Position numbers and translations under genes: made by a program. Positions 25,228 through 35,300 of a DNA stretch of 63,065 bases are shown here, one piece after another. Within the stretch, counting starts at the first letter, position 1. The number at the start of each line of letters is the position of its first letter. A model generated the notes under the pieces. The model was not told the origin of the DNA and ran no database searches. It saw only the letters and a list, made by a program, of their open reading frames with translations. Source of the DNA: Bacteroidetes bacterium RIFCSPLOWO2_12_FULL_35_15 (GTDB taxonomy: Bacteria > Bacteroidota > Bacteroidia > 2-12-FULL-35-15); the NCBI GenBank assembly GCA_001769385.1, contig MEPB01000072.1:1-63065 (forward strand), written 5' to 3'.

Positions 25228-26152
25228 AGTTATACTCCGAAATCTTAAAGCTCTCAATTTGCGAAGAGCAGAAGTAACGCTTGCACTTGTAAAAGAATAC
25301 AAGCAAGACAGAGTTTCACATTACACAGTGAAGTATGTTCCAATTAATCAATCACTGGAAAGAAGATTGAAAGGAATCATCACAAACAAAATTGACAACT
25401 CAAATAATGTCGAAGAGTATTCTTTTGATTGCCCAGAGCCAGAAGCAGACCAAGTAAGAGCAATCAATTATCAGGAAACGGATTTCTTCAAAATTTTTGA
25501 ACAGTTAACAACTCTCAATCCTGAAGTAGATGTGATCGCGGATGTAGATGAATTGGTGAGAGCAAAAGCATATATAATTATTTTGCGAAACCGAGATGGA
25601 ATTCAGGTTGTAGGTTTCAAGACAATTCCCGAAAACTGGAAAATGAAAAGAGACAGAGGGTTGATTTCGCTTTTGTATCGGGAAAATCGTTTTGAAGATT
25701 TGGAAGCAGAAAATGTTTTTAGTATCGCAAACACGGTTGATTTGCTTTATTTCAATGAAACAATTTTTATTTTATCAAAGAAAGAATTTGAACATGGTTT
25801 GAATTTTAGAGAAGGAATGATTGCTGGAGCAAATGAAATGTATGCAGAAGTTCAGCAACTGAATTTGTTTGTAAACATGAATGTGTTAACTACCAAAGTA
25901 GGAAATAATCAAAGATATTTGAGGAAAATTGCGACAATTCAAAACTTAGGGCATTATCGTAATCCGATGTTTTTAGAACGGATGCAATTACTTAGCCAAG
26001 CAAAAGGTTGGAACATTGAATTTCAAAATGGACAAATTGTTTTTACAGATGAAACAATTGATGATATATTAACTCTATTACAAAACAAGCGACTACATTC
26101 TGAATTAACAGACGAGGATTTTGATGTGGAAAGTGTTAAACCTTTATTATAA
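25217..26152 (+). CDS. kwaB: Kiwa defence protein KwaB (DUF4868)
   Basis: The 311-aa protein fits DUF4868: its C-terminal half reads GLISLLYRENRFEDL, NVFSIANTVDLLYFNETIFIL and KKEFEHGLNFREGM, the conserved core of the family. KwaB is the DNA-binding effector of Kiwa and works with membrane KwaA. The length equals known KwaB. It overlaps kwaA by 11 bp and lies 5 bp upstream of an unrecognised 423-aa gene. Confidence 0.85.
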   Translation: MPHRVILRNLKALNLRRAEVTLALVKEYKQDRVSHYTVKYVPINQSLERRLKGIITNKIDNSNNVEEYSFDCPEPEADQVRAINYQETDFFKIFEQLTTLNPEVDVIADVDELVRAKAYIIILRNRDGIQVVGFKTIPENWKMKRDRGLISLLYRENRFEDLEAENVFSIANTVDLLYFNETIFILSKKEFEHGLNFREGMIAGANEMYAEVQQLNLFVNMNVLTTKVGNNQRYLRKIATIQNLGHYRNPMFLERMQLLSQAKGWNIEFQNGQIVFTDETIDDILTLLQNKRLHSELTDEDFDVESVKPLL

Positions 26153-26157
26153 CTGTA

Positions 26158-27429
26158 ATGTCTCTAATAAATTTTTCTGTTGAATATTACGACACTGTGC
26201 AGCAAAACTTGTTTCAAGGGTTTCCAAATGCTGCAACTTTGAACACACTTGTTCATAATGGAATGTCAATTTCAAGAGATGAATTTCTTGCTTACATGAT
26301 GTTCACTGAGCAAGACGACACTCAAATTGGGTACAGAAACTATGATGAATTAAGCAAAATAGTCGGCTCACGTCTTGGCGACATTGACAATTACCTATCT
26401 TTTAACAATGGCAGCGTTCAATCAAAAGTTACTTCTGGTCGAATGATGAATGCCGGATTTACAGAAAGGTTAGGAGTTGCACTTGGATTATGTGTTGTAA
26501 ATAAAATTCACCAACTAACTGCTGCCGATTGGAAAATAATTCCAAAGACCAATCAGCATAAAACATTTGATTTTAATATTCCAATTGCTTCAACAGGAAC
26601 GAACTTTATTCAAACGGAAAACAAAGGAAGTGTTGTTATTGACAATACATTGCCACAAGTTGTCAGACATCACTATTCAGGCGAACATGGAATTATTCCG
26701 AAGAAAAATTATGTTAGACAAGAGGAGGTAAAGCAACGAATTCCAATCCATCAGAATTTGTTTTATGGAACAATTGGTGTTTTAGACAACAGAACTAACA
26801 GCATAGCAAAAGTTTGGTTGGTTGATCCACCTGCAATGGATATAGAAATGAATCCCGAGAAATACAAATTACTTGCACGGCTTCATTACTACTTAGATGA
26901 GTTTAGAAATATCGGAGTGAGAGAAAACATTACCAAAGCATTGGAAGAAAGAATAAAATCAATTGAAGAAACAAAAGATTATTTGGAGTTTGACAACAAA
27001 CAGTTAGACGGCAATTTTCCACGAAGGGGAGCTTACTATCTTTACATGGAAGGAAAAATGTTTGCTGCCATTGACACCAACGAAGCATTTGGGAGCATAT
27101 TTATCACAGAATACAGACAAAGAATTTCCGCCTTTATAATTGCATTTCCAAAAGCAATAATGCGGCTTATTGTAAAGCAGGACTTCAAAGCAATTTTGGA
27201 ATACAATTACAACCCCGACTTTATAAATGAAAGTGTTCAAGTGCTAATGAGAATAAGCGGCAAAGATATGGAAGACACTAAGTTCCCTGACGACTTGAAA
27301 TTTATTTTCAATGAACGAAAAAAATATTATGAAGCTACTTACTATGGGAAAGTAAGTCATTCGACAGATGGCAGAATTTTTGGTTTGCTAAACGAAGAAC
27401 AAAATATTGACAACGAGAAGTCTTCTTAA
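26158..27429 (+). CDS. uncharacterised protein cotranscribed with Kiwa, 423 aa
   Basis: I do not recognise this family. It is soluble, starts MSLINFSVEYYDTVQQNLFQ, and contains TFDFNIPIASTGTNFIQTENKG-SVV (about residues 138-162), where D, then E-N-K, could be a PD-(D/E)xK nuclease core. That resemblance is weak. The C-terminal part is helical. It begins 5 bp after kwaB, on the same strand, and is the last gene of the HsdRMS-Kiwa run. Standard Kiwa has two genes, so this may be an accessory component or an unrelated passenger. Confidence 0.75.
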   Translation: MSLINFSVEYYDTVQQNLFQGFPNAATLNTLVHNGMSISRDEFLAYMMFTEQDDTQIGYRNYDELSKIVGSRLGDIDNYLSFNNGSVQSKVTSGRMMNAGFTERLGVALGLCVVNKIHQLTAADWKIIPKTNQHKTFDFNIPIASTGTNFIQTENKGSVVIDNTLPQVVRHHYSGEHGIIPKKNYVRQEEVKQRIPIHQNLFYGTIGVLDNRTNSIAKVWLVDPPAMDIEMNPEKYKLLARLHYYLDEFRNIGVRENITKALEERIKSIEETKDYLEFDNKQLDGNFPRRGAYYLYMEGKMFAAIDTNEAFGSIFITEYRQRISAFIIAFPKAIMRLIVKQDFKAILEYNYNPDFINESVQVLMRISGKDMEDTKFPDDLKFIFNERKKYYEATYYGKVSHSTDGRIFGLLNEEQNIDNEKSS

Positions 27430-27635
27430 ACTTCACAAGGAGCTTGTATTTGCAATGATATACACAAGTAATTGTAGATAAGTTCAGTTTCATCATTTGT
27501 AACCCTTCCAATTATTCTTAACTTTGCTTTATGTGCAAGAAATAAAAATGCTTTACGGAAAAATGAATGCAAATGCTTTAATGAAACACACATACATTAA
27601 CTATCCTTAGTGTTAAGAATTTTTAACTTTGTAAT

Positions 27636-28610
27636 ATGGCAGCAGCGGAACAAATAAAAAGTTTAATTAAATCTTTTGGAGATGGAGACGATGACCGTTT
27701 CTTTACTTCTGCTATGCTTATCGCTGCCACAGAGGCTAGACAAGGGCATACAACATTTGCCCAAGAATTAAAATCATTAATTGAAAAAGCAAAAAAGAAT
27801 CGTTCCTTGGCTTTTTTAGACAGAGGCAAAACTATTCCAATTCTTCAACCAAAGCGTGAACTACTTGATTTGATTGATGTTTTTCAACCAAGAATAAGTT
27901 TAAAAGACATGATCCTTACACCAAGCATTAAAGAAATTTTGGCAAAGTTGGTAAAGGAACAAGAGAATCGTGAAATTTTGCAAAAACATAATTTAACACC
28001 AAGAAGAAAATTATTGCTTACAGGCCCTCCGGGTTGTGGTAAAACAATGACGGCACAAGCTTTAGCCGGGGAACTTGGAATTCCTGTTTTTATTGTTCGT
28101 TTAGATGGTTTGATTTCTAAATTCATGGGAGAATCAATTGCCAAGCTGCGTTTAATTTTTGATGCCATGCCCGACCATCGTGGTGTATATTTATTTGATG
28201 AATTTGATTCAATAGGTTCTCACAGAAATCAAGGACAGGATGTTGGCGAAATTAAAAGAGTATTAAATAGTTTTCTAATAAACATTGAAAAAGACCAAAG
28301 CAATAGTATTATTATTGCAGCCACCAATATGCCCGAAATGTTGGATAAAGCTTTATTCAGAAGATTTGATGATGTTATTAATTACCCTTTGCCTAGCATA
28401 AATGAAATTAGTGAAACCATTAAGAAAAATCTTACCGGCTTTAGTTTCAATACAAGAATAAACTATAATAAAATAGCAGAGGAGGCCATTGGTTTAAATT
28501 ATTCGGAAATAGTAAGGGCTTGTGAAGAAACAATAAAAGAAATGATTTTAAGTGGTGCAATTAATATTTCAAAAGATGTTTTGATTGAAACCATTAACAA
28601 ACGAAAGTAA
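27636..28610 (+). CDS. ietA: AAA ATPase, IetA-like defence component
   Basis: The 324-aa ATPase has a helical N-terminus (MAAAEQIKSLIKSFGDGDDD), Walker A GPPGCGKT (130-137), Walker B YLFDEFD (185-191), sensor-1 IIAATNMPEML and arginine finger RRFDD. Followed 3 bp later by a subtilase gene, it matches the two-gene IetAS anti-phage system. The ATPase probably senses or remodels a target and controls the protease. A TAACTTTG box lies only 5 bp before the ATG, so the transcript may be nearly leaderless. Confidence 0.82.
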   Translation: MAAAEQIKSLIKSFGDGDDDRFFTSAMLIAATEARQGHTTFAQELKSLIEKAKKNRSLAFLDRGKTIPILQPKRELLDLIDVFQPRISLKDMILTPSIKEILAKLVKEQENREILQKHNLTPRRKLLLTGPPGCGKTMTAQALAGELGIPVFIVRLDGLISKFMGESIAKLRLIFDAMPDHRGVYLFDEFDSIGSHRNQGQDVGEIKRVLNSFLINIEKDQSNSIIIAATNMPEMLDKALFRRFDDVINYPLPSINEISETIKKNLTGFSFNTRINYNKIAEEAIGLNYSEIVRACEETIKEMILSGAINISKDVLIETINKRK

Positions 28611-28613
28611 AAA

Positions 28614-31157
28614 ATGGCTGATAAAGCAAAATATCCCCACATTATAATTGATGGTTTTTCAAAAACAGAAAACTACAAATACCCTAAAGATATTCTTGTT
28701 AAATTCCCAAAAGCTATTAGAAACAGAGCTTTACATGGTAAACGAATTTTAACTGAACTCGAAAAGATTAAGGAACAATTTCAAATAGACAGTGAAGTTG
28801 AACTTCCTGAAAATATAGTAAGAGAGGATGCAATTTATGTTGAGTTTACTTCTGATTGGGGCTATAAGCTGAAATTTGAACAACTTCACGATAATAGCGA
28901 CAATCCTAAATACCAAATATTAAATATTCGCGAGGAAAATAATCCTGATGATGAAACTAAACATCGATACACAGTTGTAATGATGCTTACAAAAGGAGGA
29001 ATTTCCCACTTTATTAAAAAAGTTAAACTTTATTTGAGTGAAAATACTAAAGATAAAAAAGGAAATATTACAGATATTCCCAAAGCCAATGATTTAATTG
29101 CCAATATTGAAAATATCCAATTCGCCACTTTAAAAGCGTTTTGGTCTGATAATGGCTGCTTTGCTTTTCCCGATGAAGAATTGAGTACTTGGTGGGAAGT
29201 TTGGTTTAGAAAATCGAATAAAAATGAAGATGTAGTTATTCAACAACTTAATGGAATTGGTGCTCAAATAGGACAATCAAAATTGGTTTTTGCTGAGCAT
29301 ATTGTTAGATTAGTAAAAGCCACTGCAACACAACTTTCTAAATCTTTAATGTTGTTAGATAATTTAGCTGAGCTTCGCAAACCACAAGAAACAAATGATT
29401 TTATTACGCATCCAAGTATTAAAGATTCTGAAAAACTGAGTTGGATGAATGATTTATCAAAACGTACAGAATTAAAATTAGATGAGAACAGTGTTTTAAT
29501 TTGTTTATTGGATAGTGGTGTAAATAATGCTCATCCGTTATTAAACAAAGTTTTACCGGATGCTAATCTTTACGCTTGGAAAGATGCTTGGGGCAAACAG
29601 GATAGCGAAAAAAATGGAGGTCATGGTACAGGAATGGCTGGTTTAGCTTTATATGGTGATTTAACAGACGCATTAGCACACAATCATCAGATTCATATTT
29701 TACATGGACTGGAATCATTCAAAATATTGCATCCAAATACAAAAATCGACAAAGAACTTTATGGTGTAATTTATCAAGATGCTTGTTATACTCCTTTGGT
29801 TGATCGGCCATACAATCCAAGAGTTTTCTGTTTATCAGTTACAAATAAAGAGTACATTTTTAGGGGCAGACCATCATCAAGTTCAGCTGCACTTGATAAA
29901 ATAGCTGTTGGGAATTTGCCTGACGGATTAGAACCTCAGTTAATATTGGTAAGCGGAGGTAATGTACATATTAATAAACATGAGGAATTTCCTAATAAAA
30001 ATTATTATGAAGATGTACACGATCCGGCACAAGCGTATAATGCCATAACAGTAGGTAGTTTTACAAATAAAGATAAATTAGTTTCCGATACATTTAAGCC
30101 ATTAGCTCTTTATGGTGGTATGGCGCCATCTAATTCAACATCTGCAACATGGGAAACACAATGGCCTAATAAACCGGATATTGTTATGGAAGGCGGAAAT
30201 TTGGCAACTGATGGGATTGATGTAAGAGCCGAAGATGTATTGCAACCATTATCAATTGATAAAGAATACCCTAAATTTTTATTTCTGCCATTTGATGGTA
30301 CAAGTGCAGCAGTAGCATTAGCTTCTAAAATGGCAGCAGAACTTAGAACAAGTTATCCTCATTACTGGCCTGAGACCATAAGAGGATTAATGATTCATTC
30401 GGCAGAATGGACTACTGAAATGCTTGTTGGTAAAAATTTAAGTATAGAAGCTCACCGGAGGTCAATTCTTCGTTCTGTTGGTTATGGTGTACCAAATAAA
30501 GAAAAGGCAATTTATAGTGCTAACAATTCTCTTACATTGATAGCCCAAAATAAAATTAAACCATATAGGAAAGAAGGCTCTGCTATAAAATACCATGAAT
30601 ACCACCTATTTGAATTACCGTGGCCAGTAGATGTTTTATTAAATGAAATTGGAGATAAAGACGTTACACTTAAAGTTACTTTATCTTATTTTATTGAACC
30701 AAATCCCGGTAATAGACAATATGCAAGTAATTTCCAGTACCATTCACACGAGCTTGATTTCAAATTAATTAAACCGTATGAAAAACAAGATGAATTTAAA
30801 CGGAGAATTTCTGCTGCTGCTGCCGGAACGGAAGAGGATAAACCTAATTTACAATCTGAAGAATGGACTATAAAAGAGCGAATTAGAAGTAAAGGATCGA
30901 TTAAAAAAGATTTCATTACTACTTCAGGAGCGGAATTATCTCAAAGAAATAAATTAGCCGTTTTTCCCAAAAATGGGTGGTATAGAACACGTCCCAAAAA
31001 AGAATTATTCAATTCACCTGTAAGATATAGCCTCATTGTTTCAATTGAAACTCAAAGTAATAAAATTGATATTTATACTCCGGTTCAAACCCTTGTTGAA
31101 ACTAAAATTAAATCACTAATTGAAATACCAATTGACCCAACTAAACACACATTGTAG
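28614..31157 (+). CDS. ietS: S8 subtilisin-like protease, IetS-like defence component
   Basis: The 847-aa protein has a long N-terminal domain (1-285), then a subtilase domain with the full catalytic triad: D300 (LLDSGVNNAHPLL), H337 (GGHGTGMAG) and S564 (FDGTSAAVAL). The C-terminal 250 residues resemble the beta-rich tails of large subtilases. There is no signal peptide, so it acts in the cytoplasm, consistent with a defence protease paired with the AAA ATPase upstream. The 3-bp spacing implies one operon. Confidence 0.85.
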   Translation: MADKAKYPHIIIDGFSKTENYKYPKDILVKFPKAIRNRALHGKRILTELEKIKEQFQIDSEVELPENIVREDAIYVEFTSDWGYKLKFEQLHDNSDNPKYQILNIREENNPDDETKHRYTVVMMLTKGGISHFIKKVKLYLSENTKDKKGNITDIPKANDLIANIENIQFATLKAFWSDNGCFAFPDEELSTWWEVWFRKSNKNEDVVIQQLNGIGAQIGQSKLVFAEHIVRLVKATATQLSKSLMLLDNLAELRKPQETNDFITHPSIKDSEKLSWMNDLSKRTELKLDENSVLICLLDSGVNNAHPLLNKVLPDANLYAWKDAWGKQDSEKNGGHGTGMAGLALYGDLTDALAHNHQIHILHGLESFKILHPNTKIDKELYGVIYQDACYTPLVDRPYNPRVFCLSVTNKEYIFRGRPSSSSAALDKIAVGNLPDGLEPQLILVSGGNVHINKHEEFPNKNYYEDVHDPAQAYNAITVGSFTNKDKLVSDTFKPLALYGGMAPSNSTSATWETQWPNKPDIVMEGGNLATDGIDVRAEDVLQPLSIDKEYPKFLFLPFDGTSAAVALASKMAAELRTSYPHYWPETIRGLMIHSAEWTTEMLVGKNLSIEAHRRSILRSVGYGVPNKEKAIYSANNSLTLIAQNKIKPYRKEGSAIKYHEYHLFELPWPVDVLLNEIGDKDVTLKVTLSYFIEPNPGNRQYASNFQYHSHELDFKLIKPYEKQDEFKRRISAAAAGTEEDKPNLQSEEWTIKERIRSKGSIKKDFITTSGAELSQRNKLAVFPKNGWYRTRPKKELFNSPVRYSLIVSIETQSNKIDIYTPVQTLVETKIKSLIEIPIDPTKHTL

Positions 31158-31222
31158 TTTGTTTTAAAAGATGTTTACAATAAAAAGTAAATTCCATATT
31201 ATTACACAAAAAAGATAGATAA

Positions 31223-32347
31223 ATGGATTTACAAGTTCTTATAAAAAACATTCAAACATTAAGATTAAACGATTCAGATGCGGCATTAAAAAATATTGCC
31301 AGCTCTGAAAAATATTTGCAACAAGCATACGAAGGAAGGTATTTATTTGAGCTTATTCAAAATGTACGCGATGCAAATAAAGATAAAGAAGTAAATTCTA
31401 TTGGTAGTGTTTATATTGAATTAAAAGAAAATGTACTTATAGTTTCAAACACTGGTGCAGCTTTTAATGAGAAGGGCATTAATAGTATTACAACCATTGG
31501 AGATAGTCCTAAAGATAGTCAGGAATTTATTGGGTTTAAGGGAATTGGTTTTAAAAGTGTTTATGAAATTTCTGAAAAACCAAAAGTTGTTACTGAATGG
31601 GGCTCTATCGTATTTGATAAGGAAGCAACGAAGCTATTGCTTTTAAATCGTAATTTTAGCGATAGAGAAATTCCATTGTTTTTTATTCCACATTACTCTT
31701 CAGATAAATTATCAGTTGCTGATGTTCAAAATGGTATAGTTACACAAATTCAACTTCCTTTAAAACAACAAATTAATATTGAGTCGATTATAAAAGCCTT
31801 TGAAGTTGTAGGGGTACATCAATTATTGCTACTCGGTCATCTAAAAAAAATAAAATTTTCTCACAATGATTCAATATCAGAATTTGAAATTACAGAAGAC
31901 AAGAACACAGGTAAAGTAAAAATCAAAAAAAACACAGACGAATTTAATTTTAAACATTTTAAGCCTTCCAATAAAATTGCTATTCCGAAAAGCATAATCG
32001 ATAAATTAGAAGACAAAGAAAAAGAGATTTATGAAAAAGATCCTTTCGTAGATATTTCTCTAGTTTTCGATTTAGATGAAAAAGGTCGAATTTTAAAAGC
32101 CGAAAAAAGTAAGTTATATCTATTTTACCCAACCGAAATATCTTCGGGCTTTGGCTTTATTATCCATAGTTATTTTATCGTAAATCCTGAGAGAAAGGCA
32201 TTAAGGAACTCTTTATTAAATAATTTTTTACTTGAAAGTATAGCGGATTTTTTATCAACCGAATGGTTGGCTCAAGCAAAAAAACAACACCGGAATAGTT
32301 TTATCGACCTTTGGTTTTTGAAAGAAATACGGAAGCTCCAATTCTAA
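31223..32347 (+). CDS. sacsin-type HATPase protein, N-terminal part (frame-interrupted)
   Basis: This 374-aa part holds a GHKL-type ATPase as in sacsin: the N box LFELIQNVRDANKD, then VLIVSNTGAAFNEKGINSI and GFKGIGFKSVYEIS. Its frame ends at 32347 with a non-homologous tail (LKEIRKLQF), whereas the +1-shifted frame continues WF-FERNTEAPILNTLYDKL into the downstream ORF. One extra T in the T5 run at 32315-32319 would join them into a single protein of about 1,540 aa. ATPases of this kind with a nuclease-like tail are frequent in defence islands. Confidence 0.8.
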   Translation: MDLQVLIKNIQTLRLNDSDAALKNIASSEKYLQQAYEGRYLFELIQNVRDANKDKEVNSIGSVYIELKENVLIVSNTGAAFNEKGINSITTIGDSPKDSQEFIGFKGIGFKSVYEISEKPKVVTEWGSIVFDKEATKLLLLNRNFSDREIPLFFIPHYSSDKLSVADVQNGIVTQIQLPLKQQINIESIIKAFEVVGVHQLLLLGHLKKIKFSHNDSISEFEITEDKNTGKVKIKKNTDEFNFKHFKPSNKIAIPKSIIDKLEDKEKEIYEKDPFVDISLVFDLDEKGRILKAEKSKLYLFYPTEISSGFGFIIHSYFIVNPERKALRNSLLNNFLLESIADFLSTEWLAQAKKQHRNSFIDLWFLKEIRKLQF

Positions 32348-35300
32348 ATACTTTATACGACAAGCTAATTAATAATTTGTCTGTCCAAAAAATATTATAT
32401 GATAGAATTACTCAGAAATTTTACAAACCTGTAGATGTAGTTATTGCAGATGGTTTTGATAAAAATTTATTTCCCGACAATCAATTGAACGGTAAACGGC
32501 TTATTTATGTTGGTAATTCTAACACAAGAGATTGGCTAAAAGATGAATTTAAAATTGAGTACCTTTCTTATGAAACAATTGCTGAGCATATTGAAAGGGA
32601 ATGTATAAGACAAAAAAATAAAGCAAACATTCCCTACTTCGAAAACCTTTATAAATACTTAGTCGATCACAATGACTTAAATCTTAAAGAAAAAAAAGTG
32701 TTGCTAACAAGCAAGATGAAACTATTAAGTAGTGAAGAAGATGTGTTTTATGGTTTTAAGGAAAAAATTGAATTCCCGGATAGCATTCAAACAAAGATTC
32801 ATTTTATTCATCCTAAAATTAAAATTAGTGATAGGAGGCAAGGACAGGGGCAAACAGGTTTTCTTGAATATAATACAGAACTTTTAGTTAGGCGATTTTT
32901 AAAGCTTTATGATGAAGGTGTTCCTCCTTTGGATATACTTACTTCTTTATTAAAGCTTAATATATCGGACAGGCTAAATTCAGAAATAAGACAAAAAATT
33001 TTACTTCCTGTAAGGGCTAAAAATAAATGGCTCAACCCTTTTACCCATCCAGTATATATTGAGAGTGATGAATTGAAAAATTTGTTTTCACCGGAAAAAC
33101 TTATTGATTACAAAGTTTTAGGTGATATAGATATTAAAGATGATATTCTTACAACAAAACTGTTACAATTCGGAGCTTGGAATATTCCTGCAATATATTT
33201 TAGCGAAAAACCAATTACTGTAAGTAATCCTGATAGCAGGTATTTATATTTAAATTCAATATCAGGTTATTCAACGATTAATTACCAAATAAAGGGTGAT
33301 TGGATACTTGATATCCCGAAAAGTTTCAATCAATGGTTTACTGATACCATAATAAATAATTGGAACCTTTATCTAACAGTTATTGAGGACGAAAGCAATC
33401 CTTCAATTAAGTATAAATCGCAGACCTCTAATCAATACCTATTATCCAGGTATCAATTGAAACATGTTAGTTCGATGATAAAGTATTTAAAAGAAGAACA
33501 CTGGATACTATTAAATGAAATTAGCGAACCATTAAGCAAAAGCGATGTCGTTGGAGTTGATCTGATAGAAGCAATTCAACAACAATCTTTTTTATTTAAA
33601 AAGTATCTTAAAGTCTTACCAATTCATTTCAGCCACAATAGTGACTTCGTTTCAACAATAGGCTTACATCATCTCGACTCAAAGGCAATATCAACATTTA
33701 AAAACATTCTCCGTAACATACATATTTCATATTCCAGTAAGCAAGACATTGATAAAGAATTTGTTCTTTTTTATAATAAAATTCTTAGCAAACTTTTTGA
33801 TTTATTTAATTATCCTTCATTCAATAAGGATGAAATAGTACAATTAAAACAAACATTTTTTTTAGGAATAAATGAACTTGATAAAAAATTGGAATGGAAG
33901 TCTTCAGATAAAATCTATTACATAGAAGACAAGCCCAGTTATGATATACTCCCTAAAGAAATAAAAGAAATTATTCAACCACATTTTACAAATAGAGATA
34001 GAAATAGGTTTGGCCAAATTGCCAAAAGACTTGGTTTGGACTTTAAAGTTGTCATGGTTCAGGAAGTATCAGAAGCTAAAGTAATAAAGGAGTTGAGTTT
34101 ATGTGAGTGGCTTACTAATATATCTGAAAGCCTTGGTTTGGTTGAAGTTTTGCTTGAAACCAATCTAGATAATATTCTTGATGATATTAGAGATTCCAAA
34201 GTGAAGGTTTGTGATTCTTTCGAGATAAAACTATTTAAAGATGCGGTAAATATTAATACTTTGCAGAACGTTCCATATAAAATACAGGCAGATAAAAATT
34301 ATTTAATATATATCCGAGAGCAAAGAAATATTAAAGAAAATGTGTTTTTAGCTAATGTTTTAAATGACTTACTTGTTGAGCTTTTAGGAAGAGATTTAAG
34401 TACTGTTCGATTATCTTTAATTGACTTTTTTAGCCAATCTGATAGAAAATCCTATATAGACAAGTACGGGGTTGCCGATGACCGTGTCGAAGATATTCGG
34501 GCTAAATTGACTGGATTCATTTTCACGAAAAGACAGTTTTTTTGGTTAACAATATTGGATATTAGAGCAATTCCTAATCCGACTAATTATCTAAAGGATG
34601 GTAGTGTAGATTTATTATCAATATCAAATCTGCTAAATGTTTCTTTCCAAGATTTAGTAAAATATAATGAAGCAATAAATTTCGATGCAATTAACAATAT
34701 TTTAAATATTGAACATTTAGATTTACTACTAACAATGTTGAAAATTTCAATAGAACAATATAATCAGAAGTCCGAAATTAAAATTGATTTTAGACATCAT
34801 TATCTGAATCAGATAGAAGGTATTAAGCAGAAAATGAAACCTTTATTTGAAAATAAAATCTATACGCATTTATCGAATCAAGAAATTTCGGAAAAATCAA
34901 AATTTCAAAATACTATTGATACTTATTTAGCAGAACCGATAGGAATATTTACTAGTCCAATATTAAAAATTGATTTGCAAAATATTTTTTTCCTTGCCTT
35001 TAAAAACAAGTATCCATATCTAAGTATAAACGAAAGTGATGTTTCTGTTGTAGTAAGAAACACTTTATTGGGCATGTATAAAAAGAATAAAGAAGAGTTT
35101 GAAAATAATATATCGAATAACAAAGGCTACGAAAAAGTTGTTGATGAATTTTTGGCTGTGAATACAAATAGAAGCCTTCTTTATTTTGAAAATACAATAC
35201 CAGAATTGGTTAAACTTTTTGATGTTTTCTATAAAAACTCCAATGTAACAAGCACAGAAGGACAACAAAATTCAATTGATCTAAGCCAATATTTTAACAA

